Positions 25,208-33,515 are shown, numbered from the stretch's first letter. The stretch is 64,000 nt of DNA from Paraflavitalea soli (GCF_003555545.1 NZ_CP032157.1:5770546-5834545); one strand, 5' to 3'. A program made the numbers and translations. Notes: generated by a model not told the origin, from the letters alone.

Positions 25208-25513
25208 TCAGCCTTTCTTTTTTCGTTTACGCTTTTTAGAGGGTTGATGCTGGTGCATGAGATACGCAGCCTCCAGCAGTGATTCTAATTTTTCATATAA
25301 AAAGATCAGATTGCTTCGCTCGCGCCCTTTGGCATAGGTGGCATTATCTGAGCCAAGTGCTGTCAATAACCAATCCCAGAGCAGCTCGCGTAAGTCCTTT
25401 AAATGATAACATTCAAAAAAATAGGTGAGCACCGCACCCGGCTCCAGTTGTTGCTCCCTGGTAAGGCGGAGCAATTGATTGTGGTTTTGCTTTAGTTTGT
25501 TACAAGTTTGCAT
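25208..25513 (-). CDS. Small hypothetical protein with a Lys/Arg-rich tail
   Basis: The 101-aa protein is not recognised. It is helical, with many Leu and aromatic residues (LTYFFECYHLKDLRELLWDWLL). It ends in a strongly basic tail (KKRKRKKKG). It has no signal peptide or membrane segment, so it is probably cytosolic. The basic tail could bind nucleic acid, but that is only a guess. It stands alone, with 82 bp to the FAH-family gene downstream and a 400-bp gap upstream. Confidence 0.6.
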   Translation of the reverse strand: MQTCNKLKQNHNQLLRLTREQQLEPGAVLTYFFECYHLKDLRELLWDWLLTALGSDNATYAKGRERSNLIFLYEKLESLLEAAYLMHQHQPSKKRKRKKKG

Positions 25514-25931
25514 AGCCCATTATTATTTAATGAGAGAATGGATCAATTAGCCGGTAATAAAATGTGTTATGAAGTGTATTACCCTGAGCTGAAGGCTGCC
25601 TGATACGCCCTCATCCGTGAGTAAAACAATGCTTTACCCGGGAAGTAGATGATCAAATTAATAGAAGAAATACAACTATGAGTACCTGTTTAGGTGATAT
25701 GCAGAATATGCATAAGCATTTTTTTTAAGGTAATATCATCAATGCAGCAGCATGAAGGTAATCGTAGTAGCCAGGCAGATGATGTAATGGATGATTAATT
25801 AATGCGCTGCCGGGTAAATGTGTATTTATTTTCTGCTGCACTCAATTTACAAATATTAAATATATTTATAAACACAAATGTATTCAATCCCCTTTAGCCT
25901 GCCAATTTTTTTAGTAATAAATTTAAAAATC
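25514..25931. other. Gap upstream of the XRE regulator
   Basis: I see no credible gene in this 418-bp A/T-rich gap. A 16-codon frame at 25678 and scattered ATGs are not convincing. It should hold the promoters of the minus-strand hypothetical gene and the XRE gene. No terminator or repeat is obvious. Confidence 0.6.
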
Positions 25932-26309
25932 ATGGAGCAGTCTTTAAACTTTTTTGGCAAAAATCTTCAATTCCTGCGTAAGGAGAAAAAGTTGCGACAG
26001 CATCAAATGTTTGACAGTCTTGGGTTTTCGCGTACTACCTGGTCTAATTATGAGCAATGTAGAACGGCGCCATCTTTAGATGGATTGATCAGAATATCCA
26101 GATTTTTTGGCGTCAGCCTGGACGAGCTGATTGCCGAGGACATTGAAATGAAGTTTGAAGGCAGGAAATACAAGAAGTACGCCTACAATGAAACCATTTC
26201 CCTGGTAGAAGAGCCCAATACAGGCTTGGATTACATCAAAAACAGGCTCGACAGGCTGGAAACTGAGGTCGGCATCATCAAAAGCTCACGGGAGGAATCA
26301 CCTTTTTAA
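25932..26309 (+). CDS. XRE-family helix-turn-helix regulator
   Basis: The 125-aa protein has an N-terminal Cro/C1-type helix-turn-helix: FFGKNLQFLRKEKKLRQHQM, then FDSLGFSRTTWSNYEQCRTAPSL, DGLIRISRFFGVSLDEL (about residues 6-66). The ATG at 25932 (MEQSLNFFG) is chosen, because the 18 extra residues of the longer frame are hydrophobic and unlike the family. The C-terminal part has a short coiled coil (LDYIKNRLDRLETEVGIIKSS), likely for dimerisation. The target is unknown. Such small XRE proteins in Bacteroidota often act alone. tadA follows after 90 bp. Confidence 0.85.
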   Translation: MEQSLNFFGKNLQFLRKEKKLRQHQMFDSLGFSRTTWSNYEQCRTAPSLDGLIRISRFFGVSLDELIAEDIEMKFEGRKYKKYAYNETISLVEEPNTGLDYIKNRLDRLETEVGIIKSSREESPF

Positions 26310-26399
26310 TACAACCATATTATAGCTGCACGACCGGACCCTGTGAGCAGTTAAAAATAGCATTTTAAGGATGCTGTAGAGGTTTTACCTTCGCGAGGT

Positions 26400-26837
26400 A
26401 TGACCCATGAATTTTTTATGCAACAGGCCCTGAAGGAAGCACAGAAAGCCTATAGTGAGGGGGAAATACCTGTAGGAGCTGTAGTGGTGATCAACGACAG
26501 GATCATTGCTCGTGGCCACAACCAGGTGGAACGCTTAAATGACCCTACAGCCCATGCAGAAATAATTGCCCTTACTTCGGCTTTTAATTTCCTGGGAGCC
26601 AAGTATCTCCCGGAAGGCATTCTCTATGTATCAGTAGAGCCCTGCCTTATGTGTGCAGGAGCCTTGTATTGGAGCAAGATCAGTAAAATAGTTTGGGGAG
26701 CTGATGATGAAAAGAACGGCCACAAGAGAGTTACGGGAGAAAACTGGCCCTTTCATCCCAAAACAGAAGTAGTAAAAGGCATTCTGAAAGAAGATTGCGC
26801 CCTGTTGATGAAGAATTTCTTCAAGGATAAACGTTGA
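26400..26837 (+). CDS. tadA: tRNA adenosine(34) deaminase
   Basis: TadA converts adenosine to inosine at the wobble base of tRNA-Arg(ACG). The 145-aa protein has the zinc-deaminase signature: HAEIIAL (His and the catalytic Glu) and PCLMCAGAL (two zinc-binding Cys), spaced as in TadA. GEIPVGAVVV and NDPTAHAE fit TadA rather than cytidine deaminases. TACCTTCG at 26388-26395 resembles the -7 box and lies 4 nt before the ATG, so the leader must be very short. A bidirectional terminator separates it from the convergent DUF1080 gene. Confidence 0.93.
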   Translation: MTHEFFMQQALKEAQKAYSEGEIPVGAVVVINDRIIARGHNQVERLNDPTAHAEIIALTSAFNFLGAKYLPEGILYVSVEPCLMCAGALYWSKISKIVWGADDEKNGHKRVTGENWPFHPKTEVVKGILKEDCALLMKNFFKDKR

Positions 26838-26871
26838 GTGCCGCCAGGGGTACTTATAAGGTATTAAAAAT

Positions 26872-26908
26872 AAAAGCCAACCCGTCTATCTGGGCTGGCT
26901 TTTATCTT
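26872..26908. terminator. Bidirectional terminator between tadA and the DUF1080 gene
   Basis: AAAAGCCAACCC (26872-26883) and GGGCTGGCTTTT (26892-26903) pair with one mismatch around an 8-nt loop. There are A and T runs on the two sides. Confidence 0.85.
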
Positions 26909-26919
26909 AGGCCTGGTTA

Positions 26920-27645
26920 TTACAATTTGCGCAGCTTGATATTTTTAAACCATATCCCACCACCGTGATCCTGGAGCGCGATATGCCCCTTTTTGATCAT
27001 GCCATACAACTTCACATCTTTCCACTTGCTTTTTGCTTTAAGCGCCACCCACTCAGGCGTCCATAAGTCAAAATCTACCACCTTCGTTCCATTGAGCCAG
27101 TGCTCCACATGGGCGCCATTCACAATGATCTTGGTTTGATTGTACTCTCCGGCAGGCTTGGCTGTCACGCTGGAGGGAGGATGCATGGCATAGTCAGAGC
27201 CACTTTTTTGCCAGTCTTCCAGTTTCTCCGGATACCCTTCATCATCGATAAGCTGGTATTCGGGGCCTGTTTCATACGTAGCCCCGTTTCCTTCCTCCAC
27301 GCGGTAAATAACACCACTGTTAAAGCCTTTATCGATCTTCCAGTCAAAAGTCAGTTCAAAATTGTCGTACTGCTCCCGGGTAATAAAGTCACTCCGGTGA
27401 GCGAGCTTACCGTCTTTACAATGCAGTTGGCCGTCTACTACTTCCCACCCCTCAGATGCCTGGTTTCGGTAAGGTCTCCAGCCATTGGTGGTTTTACCAT
27501 CAAATAATAATGTCCAGCCGGCTTTCTTTTCGGCAGGTGTTAATGTATTGTCTTTGGTCTGAAAAGGCGCAAAGGCCGTAAAACCAATGCAGGCAAGGGC
27601 CATAGTAGAGCAGGCAGCGATCAATTTTGCTTTGGATAGGTACAT
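26920..27645 (-). CDS. DUF1080 (3-keto-disaccharide hydrolase-type) secreted protein
   Basis: The 241-aa protein has an N-terminal signal-like segment (ACSTMALACIGFTAFA). The DUF1080 fold follows, a concanavalin-like jelly roll: GWTLLFDGKTTNGWRPY, FDWKIDKGFNSGVIYRVEEG, YETGPEYQLIDDEGY, GEYNQTKIIVNGAHVEHWLNG and GHIALQDHGGGIWFKNIKLR. Members act on 3-keto-glycosides or other polysaccharide derivatives in Bacteroidota, and many remain unassigned. It is a single gene with a terminator downstream. The substrate cannot be read from the sequence. Confidence 0.9.
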   Translation of the reverse strand: MYLSKAKLIAACSTMALACIGFTAFAPFQTKDNTLTPAEKKAGWTLLFDGKTTNGWRPYRNQASEGWEVVDGQLHCKDGKLAHRSDFITREQYDNFELTFDWKIDKGFNSGVIYRVEEGNGATYETGPEYQLIDDEGYPEKLEDWQKSGSDYAMHPPSSVTAKPAGEYNQTKIIVNGAHVEHWLNGTKVVDFDLWTPEWVALKAKSKWKDVKLYGMIKKGHIALQDHGGGIWFKNIKLRKL

Positions 27646-27771
27646 AAGTATGGAATTGAATGAGGATGAAACTGGACAGTAAGTTACTATAAAAATCCAA
27701 TGCCCGAAATCATTCGGCCGGTATCCATCCCATTATATCCCTATTAATTCCCTCGGGTGTCGGTATTTGAA

Positions 27772-27802
27772 TTGGCCAATCAACCAATGACCTGTAAATT
27801 TG
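27772..27802 (+). promoter_or_regulatory. Superoxide dismutase promoter
   Basis: TTG (27772-27774), a 20-nt spacer and TAAATTTG (27795-27802) match the Bacteroidota promoter form. The leader to the ATG at 27857 is about 50 nt. Confidence 0.75.
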
Positions 27803-27856
27803 TTATCCTTTCACGATTAGCGGAAAGTCTATTAAACATTTTAAAACTTTATAGCT

Positions 27857-28465
27857 ATGGCATTTACATTACCTGCGCTTCCTTATGCTCACGAAGCTTT
27901 GGAGCCGCATATTGACACATTGACGATGCAGATCCACCACGGTAAGCATCACCAGGCTTATGTAGATAACCTCAACAAGGCAATTGCCGGCACTCCTAAT
28001 GAAAATAAATCATTGGAAGAACTGGTTAAAGTTGCTGGCACCATCAGCCCTGCCGTACGCAATAACGGTGGCGGCCATTGGAACCATACTTTCTTCTGGG
28101 AAAGCCTGGCCCCTAATGCAGGTGGAGCTCCTTCCGGCGCACTGGCCGATGCCATTACTGCAACCTTTGGCTCATTGGATGAGTTTAAAGAAAAATTCAA
28201 TACAGCAGGTGCTACACGTTTTGGTAGCGGATGGGCCTGGCTTCTTGTAAAAGATGGCAAACTCGAGATCTCCTCTACACCCAATCAGGATAATCCCCTG
28301 ATGGATGTAGCTGAAGTGAAAGGCACGCCAATTCTGGGTGTTGATGTATGGGAACACGCTTATTACCTGAAATACCAGAACAAACGCCCTGATTACCTGA
28401 AGGCATTCTGGAATGTAGTGAACTGGAGCAAGGTGGCTGATCGTTTTGCAGCAGCTTCTAAATAA
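27857..28465 (+). CDS. Superoxide dismutase, Fe/Mn family
   Basis: This enzyme turns superoxide into oxygen and hydrogen peroxide. The 202-aa length is typical. Metal ligands are visible: His27 in [13 protein letters not shown], His in [12 protein letters not shown], and Asp and His in [28 protein letters not shown] and [10 protein letters not shown] are seen in Mn-type and cambialistic enzymes, so metal choice is not certain. No signal peptide, so it is cytosolic. It has its own promoter and a strong terminator. Confidence 0.95.
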   Translation: MAFTLPALPYAHEALEPHIDTLTMQIHHGKHHQAYVDNLNKAIAGTPNENKSLEELVKVAGTISPAVRNNGGGHWNHTFFWESLAPNAGGAPSGALADAITATFGSLDEFKEKFNTAGATRFGSGWAWLLVKDGKLEISSTPNQDNPLMDVAEVKGTPILGVDVWEHAYYLKYQNKRPDYLKAFWNVVNWSKVADRFAAASK

Positions 28466-28492
28466 GCAAATGAAAAAATTTCCGTTACTTAG

Positions 28493-28524
28493 CAATCCCG
28501 GTAGCAACACCGGGATTGTTTTTT
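28493..28524 (+). terminator. Terminator after the superoxide dismutase gene
   Basis: A perfect 10-bp stem, CAATCCCGGT (28493-28502) with ACCGGGATTG (28509-28518), closes on a 6-nt loop and is followed by six Ts. Confidence 0.95.
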
Positions 28525-28552
28525 ATCCTACAAACCTTTCAATTGTTAACAC

Positions 28553-29167
28553 ATGAAATTATTCTCCCTACTGACGGTATGCCTGTCGATCGTACTTTTT
28601 TCCGCCTGCTCAGGTGGTAGTAAAGGTGGTAAAACACTTGTTGTCATGTCCAGCGGTAAAATGCAAATAGATAAAGCCAAACCAGAAACCATCAGTTTCG
28701 AGCCCGGCAATCAGCATAATGAGGAAATATTAACCTATAGCGGCGATACAAAAGTAACCGTAACGGTGAAAAGCCCAATAGGAGATAAAACGTACGATTT
28801 ACCGGATAATGGTATTTATCTGCTCAATCTGAAGAACGATACCTTGATCGGCAGTATCGTAAACTTTGGCTCCAGCGGCATGCCTACTGCCATCAGCACT
28901 ATGCAATTGGAGCATATCATCGACAGTACACAACAGTTATTACTGGGGCAAAATGCCAGCGATGCCAATAAAACGTATTTCCTTACACCGGGCTCTATAA
29001 AGAAACTAAGCACTAATGAAGGTGCTAAGATCTTAGGCCCGTACAATGCCATCCCAGGCAAAGTAGAAGCAGATAAAGATGGCAATGCCCCTGAATTTTA
29101 TAAGTTCTTCACCAATGCCCAGAAGCGTGAATCATTGAATGATCTGATCAAGAGACTTCAGAAGTAA
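28553..29167 (+). CDS. Lipoprotein of unknown function
   Basis: The 204-aa protein has a lipoprotein signal (TVCLSIVLFSACSGGSKGG) with a lipobox Cys followed by Ser-Gly-Gly-rich sequence, so it is envelope-bound. The mature part has predicted beta strands (VTVTVKSPIGDKTYDL, GIYLLNLKNDTLIGSIVNFG) and a C-terminal helix. I do not recognise a family. It starts 29 nt after the superoxide dismutase terminator, and is probably transcribed separately or by read-through. Convergent with yidD. Confidence 0.7.
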   Translation: MKLFSLLTVCLSIVLFSACSGGSKGGKTLVVMSSGKMQIDKAKPETISFEPGNQHNEEILTYSGDTKVTVTVKSPIGDKTYDLPDNGIYLLNLKNDTLIGSIVNFGSSGMPTAISTMQLEHIIDSTQQLLLGQNASDANKTYFLTPGSIKKLSTNEGAKILGPYNAIPGKVEADKDGNAPEFYKFFTNAQKRESLNDLIKRLQK

Positions 29168-29186
29168 ATTACAATATTACAAGGCA

Positions 29187-29252
29187 TAAGAAGTAAGCCA
29201 TAGTAAGTTGTGCGTGCACAAGCCTATTGCTTATCTCTTGTGCTTTTTTATT
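29187..29252 (+). terminator. Possible long hairpin terminator before yidD
   Basis: AAGTAAGC...ATAG and CTAT...GCTTATC arms enclose an inner TTGTGC/GCACAA palindrome (about 29208-29221). A TTGTGC and six Ts follow at 29243-29252. Pairing is imperfect, so this is less certain than the other terminators. Confidence 0.5.
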
Positions 29253-29256
29253 GTCA

Positions 29257-29490
29257 TTACGGTACAGGATCATAACCTTTCCCGCCCCAGGGATGGCACC
29301 GGCTGATCCTTTTTATGGCCAGCCACAGTCCTTTAAAGGGTCCATGCTTCTTGAGGGCCTCAGCGGCATAGTGAGAGCAGGTGGGTGTAAAACGGCATTT
29401 ATTGGGTCCAAGAATAGGAGAAATGACCCATTGGTATATTTTAATGAGTGCCAGGAAAGGAAGACTAAGCAACTGAAGGAGGAATTTCAT
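29257..29490 (-). CDS. yidD: Membrane protein insertion efficiency factor YidD
   Basis: This 77-aa protein aids membrane protein insertion near YidC. The family motifs are clear: [37 protein letters not shown] (core [15 protein letters not shown]), [17 protein letters not shown] and the C-terminal GYDPVP. An amphipathic N-terminal helix ([19 protein letters not shown]) binds the inner membrane. It overlaps rnpA by 26 nt and belongs to the conserved rpmH-rnpA-yidD cluster. Confidence 0.95.
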   Translation of the reverse strand: MKFLLQLLSLPFLALIKIYQWVISPILGPNKCRFTPTCSHYAAEALKKHGPFKGLWLAIKRISRCHPWGGKGYDPVP

Positions 29491-29884
29491 CGGCAGTCTT
29501 TATGAGACGTTTCAAAATTACGGCGATCTTTTCACTCACCACGGCATACGTTGGCAGCTCTTTACCCGTATAAATAACAAAAACAGCAACTGGTGATCGC
29601 CTGGACTGCACCAACTCCTGGAAGGGCGTTTTCTGCAGGCGGTAGGCTTCCCGGATCAGCCTTTTGACCCTATTGCGGTCTACTGCATGCTTGAAGTTTC
29701 TGGTACTCACCCCTACCCCAAATTGAAGTAGGGCATGGTTGGACCTGGGGGCCTGGGCGGGCGGAAAGAGGTAATAAACACGGAAAGGGAATACGGTAAA
29801 GCTCCTGCCTTCCTTGAAAAGCTGGTCAATAAGTTTACGGCTTTTAAGCCGCTCCTCTTTGCCTAAAGTGAGCTTTTTCACCAT
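29465..29884 (-). CDS. rnpA: Ribonuclease P protein component
   Basis: RnpA helps the RNase P RNA remove 5' leaders of tRNA precursors. The ATG at 29884 ([19 protein letters not shown]) is the right start; the longer frame would run through the hairpin at 29896-29934. The 139-aa product has the family features [16 protein letters not shown] and the RNR-like basic motif [16 protein letters not shown]. The gene lies between rpmH and yidD and overlaps yidD by 26 nt. A terminator-like hairpin stands 11 nt before its start codon, which should lower its expression relative to rpmH. Confidence 0.93.
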   Translation of the reverse strand: MVKKLTLGKEERLKSRKLIDQLFKEGRSFTVFPFRVYYLFPPAQAPRSNHALLQFGVGVSTRNFKHAVDRNRVKRLIREAYRLQKTPFQELVQSRRSPVAVFVIYTGKELPTYAVVSEKIAVILKRLIKTADEIPPSVA

Positions 29885-29890
29885 ACAAAA

Positions 29891-29934
29891 ATAAAATAGC
29901 CCTGTATCTTGCCAATGCATAAATACAGGGCTAT
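29891..29934 (-). terminator. Terminator-like hairpin between rpmH and rnpA
   Basis: On the minus strand, ATAGCCCTGTAT (29934-29923) and ATACAGGGCTAT (29907-29896) make a perfect 12-bp stem with a 15-nt loop. TTTTATTTTTG follows directly, and the rnpA ATG starts at 29884. It may be an attenuator or a partial terminator. Confidence 0.8.
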
Positions 29935-29992
29935 CAGCTAATATTTTAAGATTCCTCAGCAACTACCCGGATGGGCAGGATGCGAAAGAAGA

Positions 29993-30148
29993 CTATTTCA
30001 GCTTTCTCTCATCGGAAACAGTCAGCTTCTTACGGCCTTTTGCACGGCGGCTTGCCAATACTTTGCGACCATTAGCTGTTTGCATACGCTTACGGAAACC
30101 ATGAACGGATTTACGACGGCGACGATGAGGTTGGAATGTACGTTTCAT
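29993..30148 (-). CDS. rpmH: 50S ribosomal protein L34
   Basis: The 51-aa protein is too short for many ORF lists but unmistakable. It begins [20 protein letters not shown] and continues [21 protein letters not shown], which is the L34 signature, with seven extra residues at the end (VSDERKL type), as often in Bacteroidota. It is a structural protein of the large ribosomal subunit. On the minus strand TACCTTTG (30263-30256) matches the -7 box and would give a leader of about 105 nt, containing a GGATCG/CGATCC hairpin. It is the first gene of the rpmH-rnpA-yidD cluster. Confidence 0.97.
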   Translation of the reverse strand: MKRTFQPHRRRRKSVHGFRKRMQTANGRKVLASRRAKGRKKLTVSDERKLK

Positions 30149-30255
30149 ATTATCTTACTCTTTTTCACTTTTTTGAAATAAGGATCGGGAGAAGCGATCC
30201 GGGTTTCAGTTTCAGGCCTGCGGGTCACCACACCTACAGGTTTGTGAAAGGACGG

Positions 30256-30263
30256 CAAAGGTA
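30256..30263 (-). promoter_or_regulatory. -7 box upstream of rpmH
   Basis: TACCTTTG on the minus strand is an exact TAnnTTTG match. No TTG stands at the expected -33 distance, so only half of the promoter is supported. Confidence 0.5.
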
Positions 30264-30354
30264 ATAAAAGGATGGCAGATGTGGATAGTTAAGTAATAAG
30301 AAATTTTAGAATTCCCCTACTCCTTCTGGAAAAATGGCTGCTAAAAGACCAATA

Positions 30355-31269
30355 CTATTGATATTTCACTGAAAAATAACCATTTGTAAGATTTGCCACC
30401 TTTGGCGGATTAGTAGGAACCAGCTCTGTGGCCTTAAAGTCAAAAGTTCCCCTGATCCGTTTAGTGGCAGTATTATGTTCTAAAACCTTTAAGGTGCCCG
30501 ATTCTGAAGCTAATGACAAAGAAGGACTGGGATTATACAGACCAATATAGGTTAAACCCCAAAAGTCCAGGGTATAGGACCCGGGTATAATATCAGAGGG
30601 AATGGTCAATCCTACCGTTTTCGTTGCCGTGGAATTGTTGGCGACGATCATTATTTGCTTTGTAAGGTCAACATAAGTTCCGAAAATACTTTCCCCCTTC
30701 CAATCAGCACCATCTATTTTCACAGTAAAAGTGTCTGTGCTGCTGGACGGAGGCAGCGTAGTTTCGTATACCAGATCTTCAAACACACCTTCCGTGATAA
30801 CCTTTTGGGTACTGTCTTCCTCCCTGAAAAGCTTAAATTGAAAGGTACCAGAAATGGTCTTCTTAGACTCATCAATCTTACTTACAGTCACAGTACCACC
30901 TGCGTAGGCCATGTCATCACTCTGCATGGTACCATAAGAATTGTTGTTGAGTTCTGCACTGTCGGCTAAGGCAGCCCCACCTTCAAAATCAATGGGATTA
31001 AGTTTATACGTTTTCACCACATCATCCATGAGTGTGATGGTAAAAAACTTTTTGTCTTTACTGATACCTGAGATATTTATATAGCCGGCCATAATACTGG
31101 CAGTGGCAACCTTATCAGCTACCCATTGTGTGCCATCAATCTTCATCTTCAATACACCTTTCACCAGCGAAGAACCATCCATGGAGCTTTCGGAACTTAT
31201 CTCTTTCTGGCAGGAGATAACAAAGGTTATCATCAGTAAATACAGCAGTGTACGAACAAAATGCTTCAT
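30355..31269 (-). CDS. Lipoprotein with two tandem DUF6252-like domains
   Basis: The 304-aa protein has a lipobox ending VISC (Cys20). Two similar halves follow. Half 1 has LKMKIDGTQWVAD, GTVTVSKIDESKKTISGTFQFKL and TEGVFEDLVY. Half 2 has FTVKIDGADWKGE, GTLKVLEHNTATKRIRGTFDFKA and TNGYFSVKYQ. The KIDGxxW opening and GTFxFK closing are typical of the DUF6252 family, whose function is unknown. The halves are joined by a Pro/Ser/Thr linker (LPPSSSTDT). It is probably anchored in the outer membrane, and the duplication arose within the gene. Confidence 0.8.
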   Translation of the reverse strand: MKHFVRTLLYLLMITFVISCQKEISSESSMDGSSLVKGVLKMKIDGTQWVADKVATASIMAGYINISGISKDKKFFTITLMDDVVKTYKLNPIDFEGGAALADSAELNNNSYGTMQSDDMAYAGGTVTVSKIDESKKTISGTFQFKLFREEDSTQKVITEGVFEDLVYETTLPPSSSTDTFTVKIDGADWKGESIFGTYVDLTKQIMIVANNSTATKTVGLTIPSDIIPGSYTLDFWGLTYIGLYNPSPSLSLASESGTLKVLEHNTATKRIRGTFDFKATELVPTNPPKVANLTNGYFSVKYQ

Positions 31270-31393
31270 GATATAAACAAATATTTATATAAATAGCGAT
31301 GGACAATAATGTGCTTATGCAATTAAGCAATTTTACGAATAACTAACGTAGTGAGGGCAATTAAAATTACGAATGAGTTGAGTTTTCCGCCCT

Positions 31394-32218
31394 TTAAAGG
31401 GCAAGGTGCCGTGATTGCAAACGCTCACCAAAGAAAATACTGGCGTGGTTGTCAAAGTCCTCTGTCGAGTCGGTAGTATAAAAAGCACGCGTTCCCTGCC
31501 TGCTGCAACGTTGCTCTATTTCCGGATGGCGCTGCAGATAATCCACCAGGCTTTGGGCTACAATTTCCCCCTGAGAGATCACGGTAATACCGGTTGGCAG
31601 GAACTGCTGGATCTTATTTAATAATAAAGGATAATGTGTACAGGCCAGCAAAAGAACATCAATATCCTCTTTCCTGGCCAGTATGTTTTGCAAATGTTTT
31701 TGTACAAAATAATCAGCGCCCGGACTGTTGTGTTCGTTATTTTCTATAAGAGGTACCCAGATGGGGCAGGCTTCCTGGAAAACCTCTATTTCAGGATAGA
31801 ATTTCTCAATTTCAATAGTATAGGAGCCAGACTGTACGGTGCCTGTTGTGGCCAGGATCCCTACCTTATTGGTATTGGTAAACTGTCCTATAATTTCTGT
31901 GGTGGGGCGTATCACTCCAAGCACCCGGTTGTTGGGATTGAGTCTTTGCAGGTCATTTTGCTGGATAGTACGCAATGCTTTGGCAGAGGCCGTATTGCAG
32001 GCCAGGATCACCAGGGGGCAGCCTTGTTCAAAAAACCATTCTACACATTGCAGTGTGTAGCGGTAAACTGTTTCAAAAGAACGGTTCCCATAGGGAGCAC
32101 GGGCATTATCGCCCAGGTACACATAATCATATTGAGGCATCTTGCCGAGTATTTCCTTCATGACGGTAAGACCGCCATAACCTGAATCAAAAATGCCAAT
32201 GGGTTGTGATGCGTGCAT
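31394..32218 (-). CDS. murI: Glutamate racemase
   Basis: MurI makes D-glutamate for peptidoglycan. The ATG at 32218 (MHASQPIGIFDSGYGGLT) gives a 274-aa protein of normal length; the longer frame adds a hydrophobic leader that does not belong. Motifs: GIFDSGYGGLTV at the N-terminus, the first catalytic Cys in LVILACNTASAKALR, and the second in VLLLACTHYPLLL. It is the last gene of a minus-strand cluster with ompH/skp, bamA and uppS, an order widely kept in Bacteroidota. A hairpin terminator separates it from the ompH gene upstream. Confidence 0.95.
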   Translation of the reverse strand: MHASQPIGIFDSGYGGLTVMKEILGKMPQYDYVYLGDNARAPYGNRSFETVYRYTLQCVEWFFEQGCPLVILACNTASAKALRTIQQNDLQRLNPNNRVLGVIRPTTEIIGQFTNTNKVGILATTGTVQSGSYTIEIEKFYPEIEVFQEACPIWVPLIENNEHNSPGADYFVQKHLQNILARKEDIDVLLLACTHYPLLLNKIQQFLPTGITVISQGEIVAQSLVDYLQRHPEIEQRCSRQGTRAFYTTDSTEDFDNHASIFFGERLQSRHLAL

Positions 32219-32244
32219 GGGCAAAAATAAATATAAGTAGCCTA

Positions 32245-32291
32245 AAAAGAGTGAGGGTTCAATGAGGCATGACACCTCACTAAACCCTCAG
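32245..32291 (-). terminator. Terminator between the ompH genes and murI
   Basis: On the minus strand TGAGGGTT (32290-32283) and AACCCTCA (32259-32252) close an inner AGTGAGG/CCTCATT stem. CTCTTTTTAGG follows. Confidence 0.75.
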
Positions 32292-32309
32292 AACAAAATA
32301 AGTTATCAA

Positions 32310-32882
32310 TTAAGGCTTACCACCTGTTGTTGGCTTGGGAGCACCAGGTTGGGCACCACCAGCAGGAGGTAACTTAATATTGAGTTTCTTAGCCACCAGG
32401 GGTAAAATATCTTCAGCTGGAGGAGCTACCAAAAGAGCTTCTTTTTCAAAAACAAAAACATAGGCGTTTTCCTTGGCTACAGCCTGGATAGCATCGTATG
32501 CTTTTTTATTGATTGGCTGAATAAGTTCTTGTTGTTTTTTTTGCAACTCTTGTTGGATACGTTCTTCTTCACCACCCAGTTCCTGACCCAACTTAGTAAG
32601 TTCTGTTCTCTTTACCACCTTAACAGCTTCAGAGAGTGTAGCAGAATCCTTATTGAATTTGTCTATTGCTGCGTAAAATGCATTTTGCTTGTCGGTAGCG
32701 TTCTGTACGAGCGCATTACGAAAATCAGTAAGCAGGGAGTCAGCTTTGCGTGTTTCAGGCATAATGCTCACCACTTCCTGTGAACTAATGTATCCGATCT
32801 TAGTCTGGGCATTTACCTCACCAGCCACCATCAGGCCCAGGGCAAACAACATACCTGTAAAAAACTTTTTCATGCGTTTCAT
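32310..32882 (-). CDS. OmpH/Skp-family periplasmic chaperone (second copy)
   Basis: The 190-aa protein has a signal peptide (FFTGMLFALGLMVAGEVNAQ). The Skp core follows: KIGYISSQEVVSIMPETRKADSLL, a long coiled-coil arm (GEEERIQQELQKKQQELIQPINKKAYDAIQAVAKE), and the closing strand YVFVFEKEALLVA. Skp trimers hold unfolded outer-membrane proteins in the periplasm. A Pro/Gly/Ala-rich tail ends the protein. The start is ATG 32882 or 32873. It lies next to a second ompH/skp gene and bamA, so it should serve outer-membrane assembly. Confidence 0.88.
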   Translation of the reverse strand: MKRMKKFFTGMLFALGLMVAGEVNAQTKIGYISSQEVVSIMPETRKADSLLTDFRNALVQNATDKQNAFYAAIDKFNKDSATLSEAVKVVKRTELTKLGQELGGEEERIQQELQKKQQELIQPINKKAYDAIQAVAKENAYVFVFEKEALLVAPPAEDILPLVAKKLNIKLPPAGGAQPGAPKPTTGGKP

Positions 32883-33002
32883 TTTTGTTGTTAAGGCCAC
32901 CCAAAGCCAGTTATTGGTGCTTCAGGTGTACGGTTTGTTTTATTTAAAATTTAAGTTGAAAAATGAGTCTATGAAGTTGTTCCCTGGCTATTGTTTTCAC
33001 GT

Positions 33003-33515
33003 TTATTTAACACCTAATTCTTTCAATACATCCTCGCTACGGTCCAGTTTAGGGTCGGCAAAGATAACAGTAATTCCTTCACTTTTGTCCAAAATAAAAT
33101 CGAATGCACGGTTAACTGCTATTTTCTGAATGGCATTGTAAACCTTATCCTGTATGGGTTTTATCAATTCCTGGCGCCTCTTAAATAAATCCCCTTCAAA
33201 ACCAAAGCGTTTGCGTTGAAGATCACGTAATTCCTTCTCCCGTACAAAGAGCTCGTCTTCCCTTTTCTTCTTCAATTCTTCACTCAGCATTACCTGCTCC
33301 GCATCAAAATCCTTGTACATTTTGTCCAGGGCAGCTTGCTTATCGTCAATTTCTTTTTGCCATTGGATACTGAACTGGTCCAGCTTCTTTTGTGCATCCT
33401 TATACTCCGGCATTTTATCAAGAATATATTTAGTATCAACAATACCATACCGTTGTGCAAGTGAAACACAGGTAAAAGCCAGCAGGCAAAAACAGATGAG
33501 CATTATTTTTTTCAT
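33003..33515 (-). CDS. OmpH/Skp-family periplasmic chaperone (first copy)
   Basis: The 170-aa protein has a signal peptide (MLICFCLLAFTCVSLAQ) and the Skp pattern: RYGIVDTKYILDKMPEYKDAQKKLDQ, a charged coiled coil of about 90 residues, and the final strand FDFILDKSEGITVIFADP. It differs from the neighbouring copy in its arm and lacks the Pro/Gly tail. It follows bamA by 153 bp on the minus strand. The two copies side by side are usual in Bacteroidota. Start chosen at ATG 33515 (MKKIMLICF). Confidence 0.9.
   Translation of the reverse strand: MKKIMLICFCLLAFTCVSLAQRYGIVDTKYILDKMPEYKDAQKKLDQFSIQWQKEIDDKQAALDKMYKDFDAEQVMLSEELKKKREDELFVREKELRDLQRKRFGFEGDLFKRRQELIKPIQDKVYNAIQKIAVNRAFDFILDKSEGITVIFADPKLDRSEDVLKELGVK

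Noticed and set aside
25678-25728. 16-codon frame MSTCLGDMQNMHKHFF
   Set aside because: Very short, no promoter or terminator, and nothing distinctive in the sequence.
31388-31402. GCCCTTTAAAGGGC palindrome at the murI stop as a terminator
   Set aside because: The 14-bp palindrome includes the stop codon, has almost no loop and lacks a T-run.
32310-33515. Recent duplication of the two skp/ompH genes
   Set aside because: The two proteins differ strongly outside the fold pattern and the pair is usual in Bacteroidota, so this is an old duplication and not a local event.
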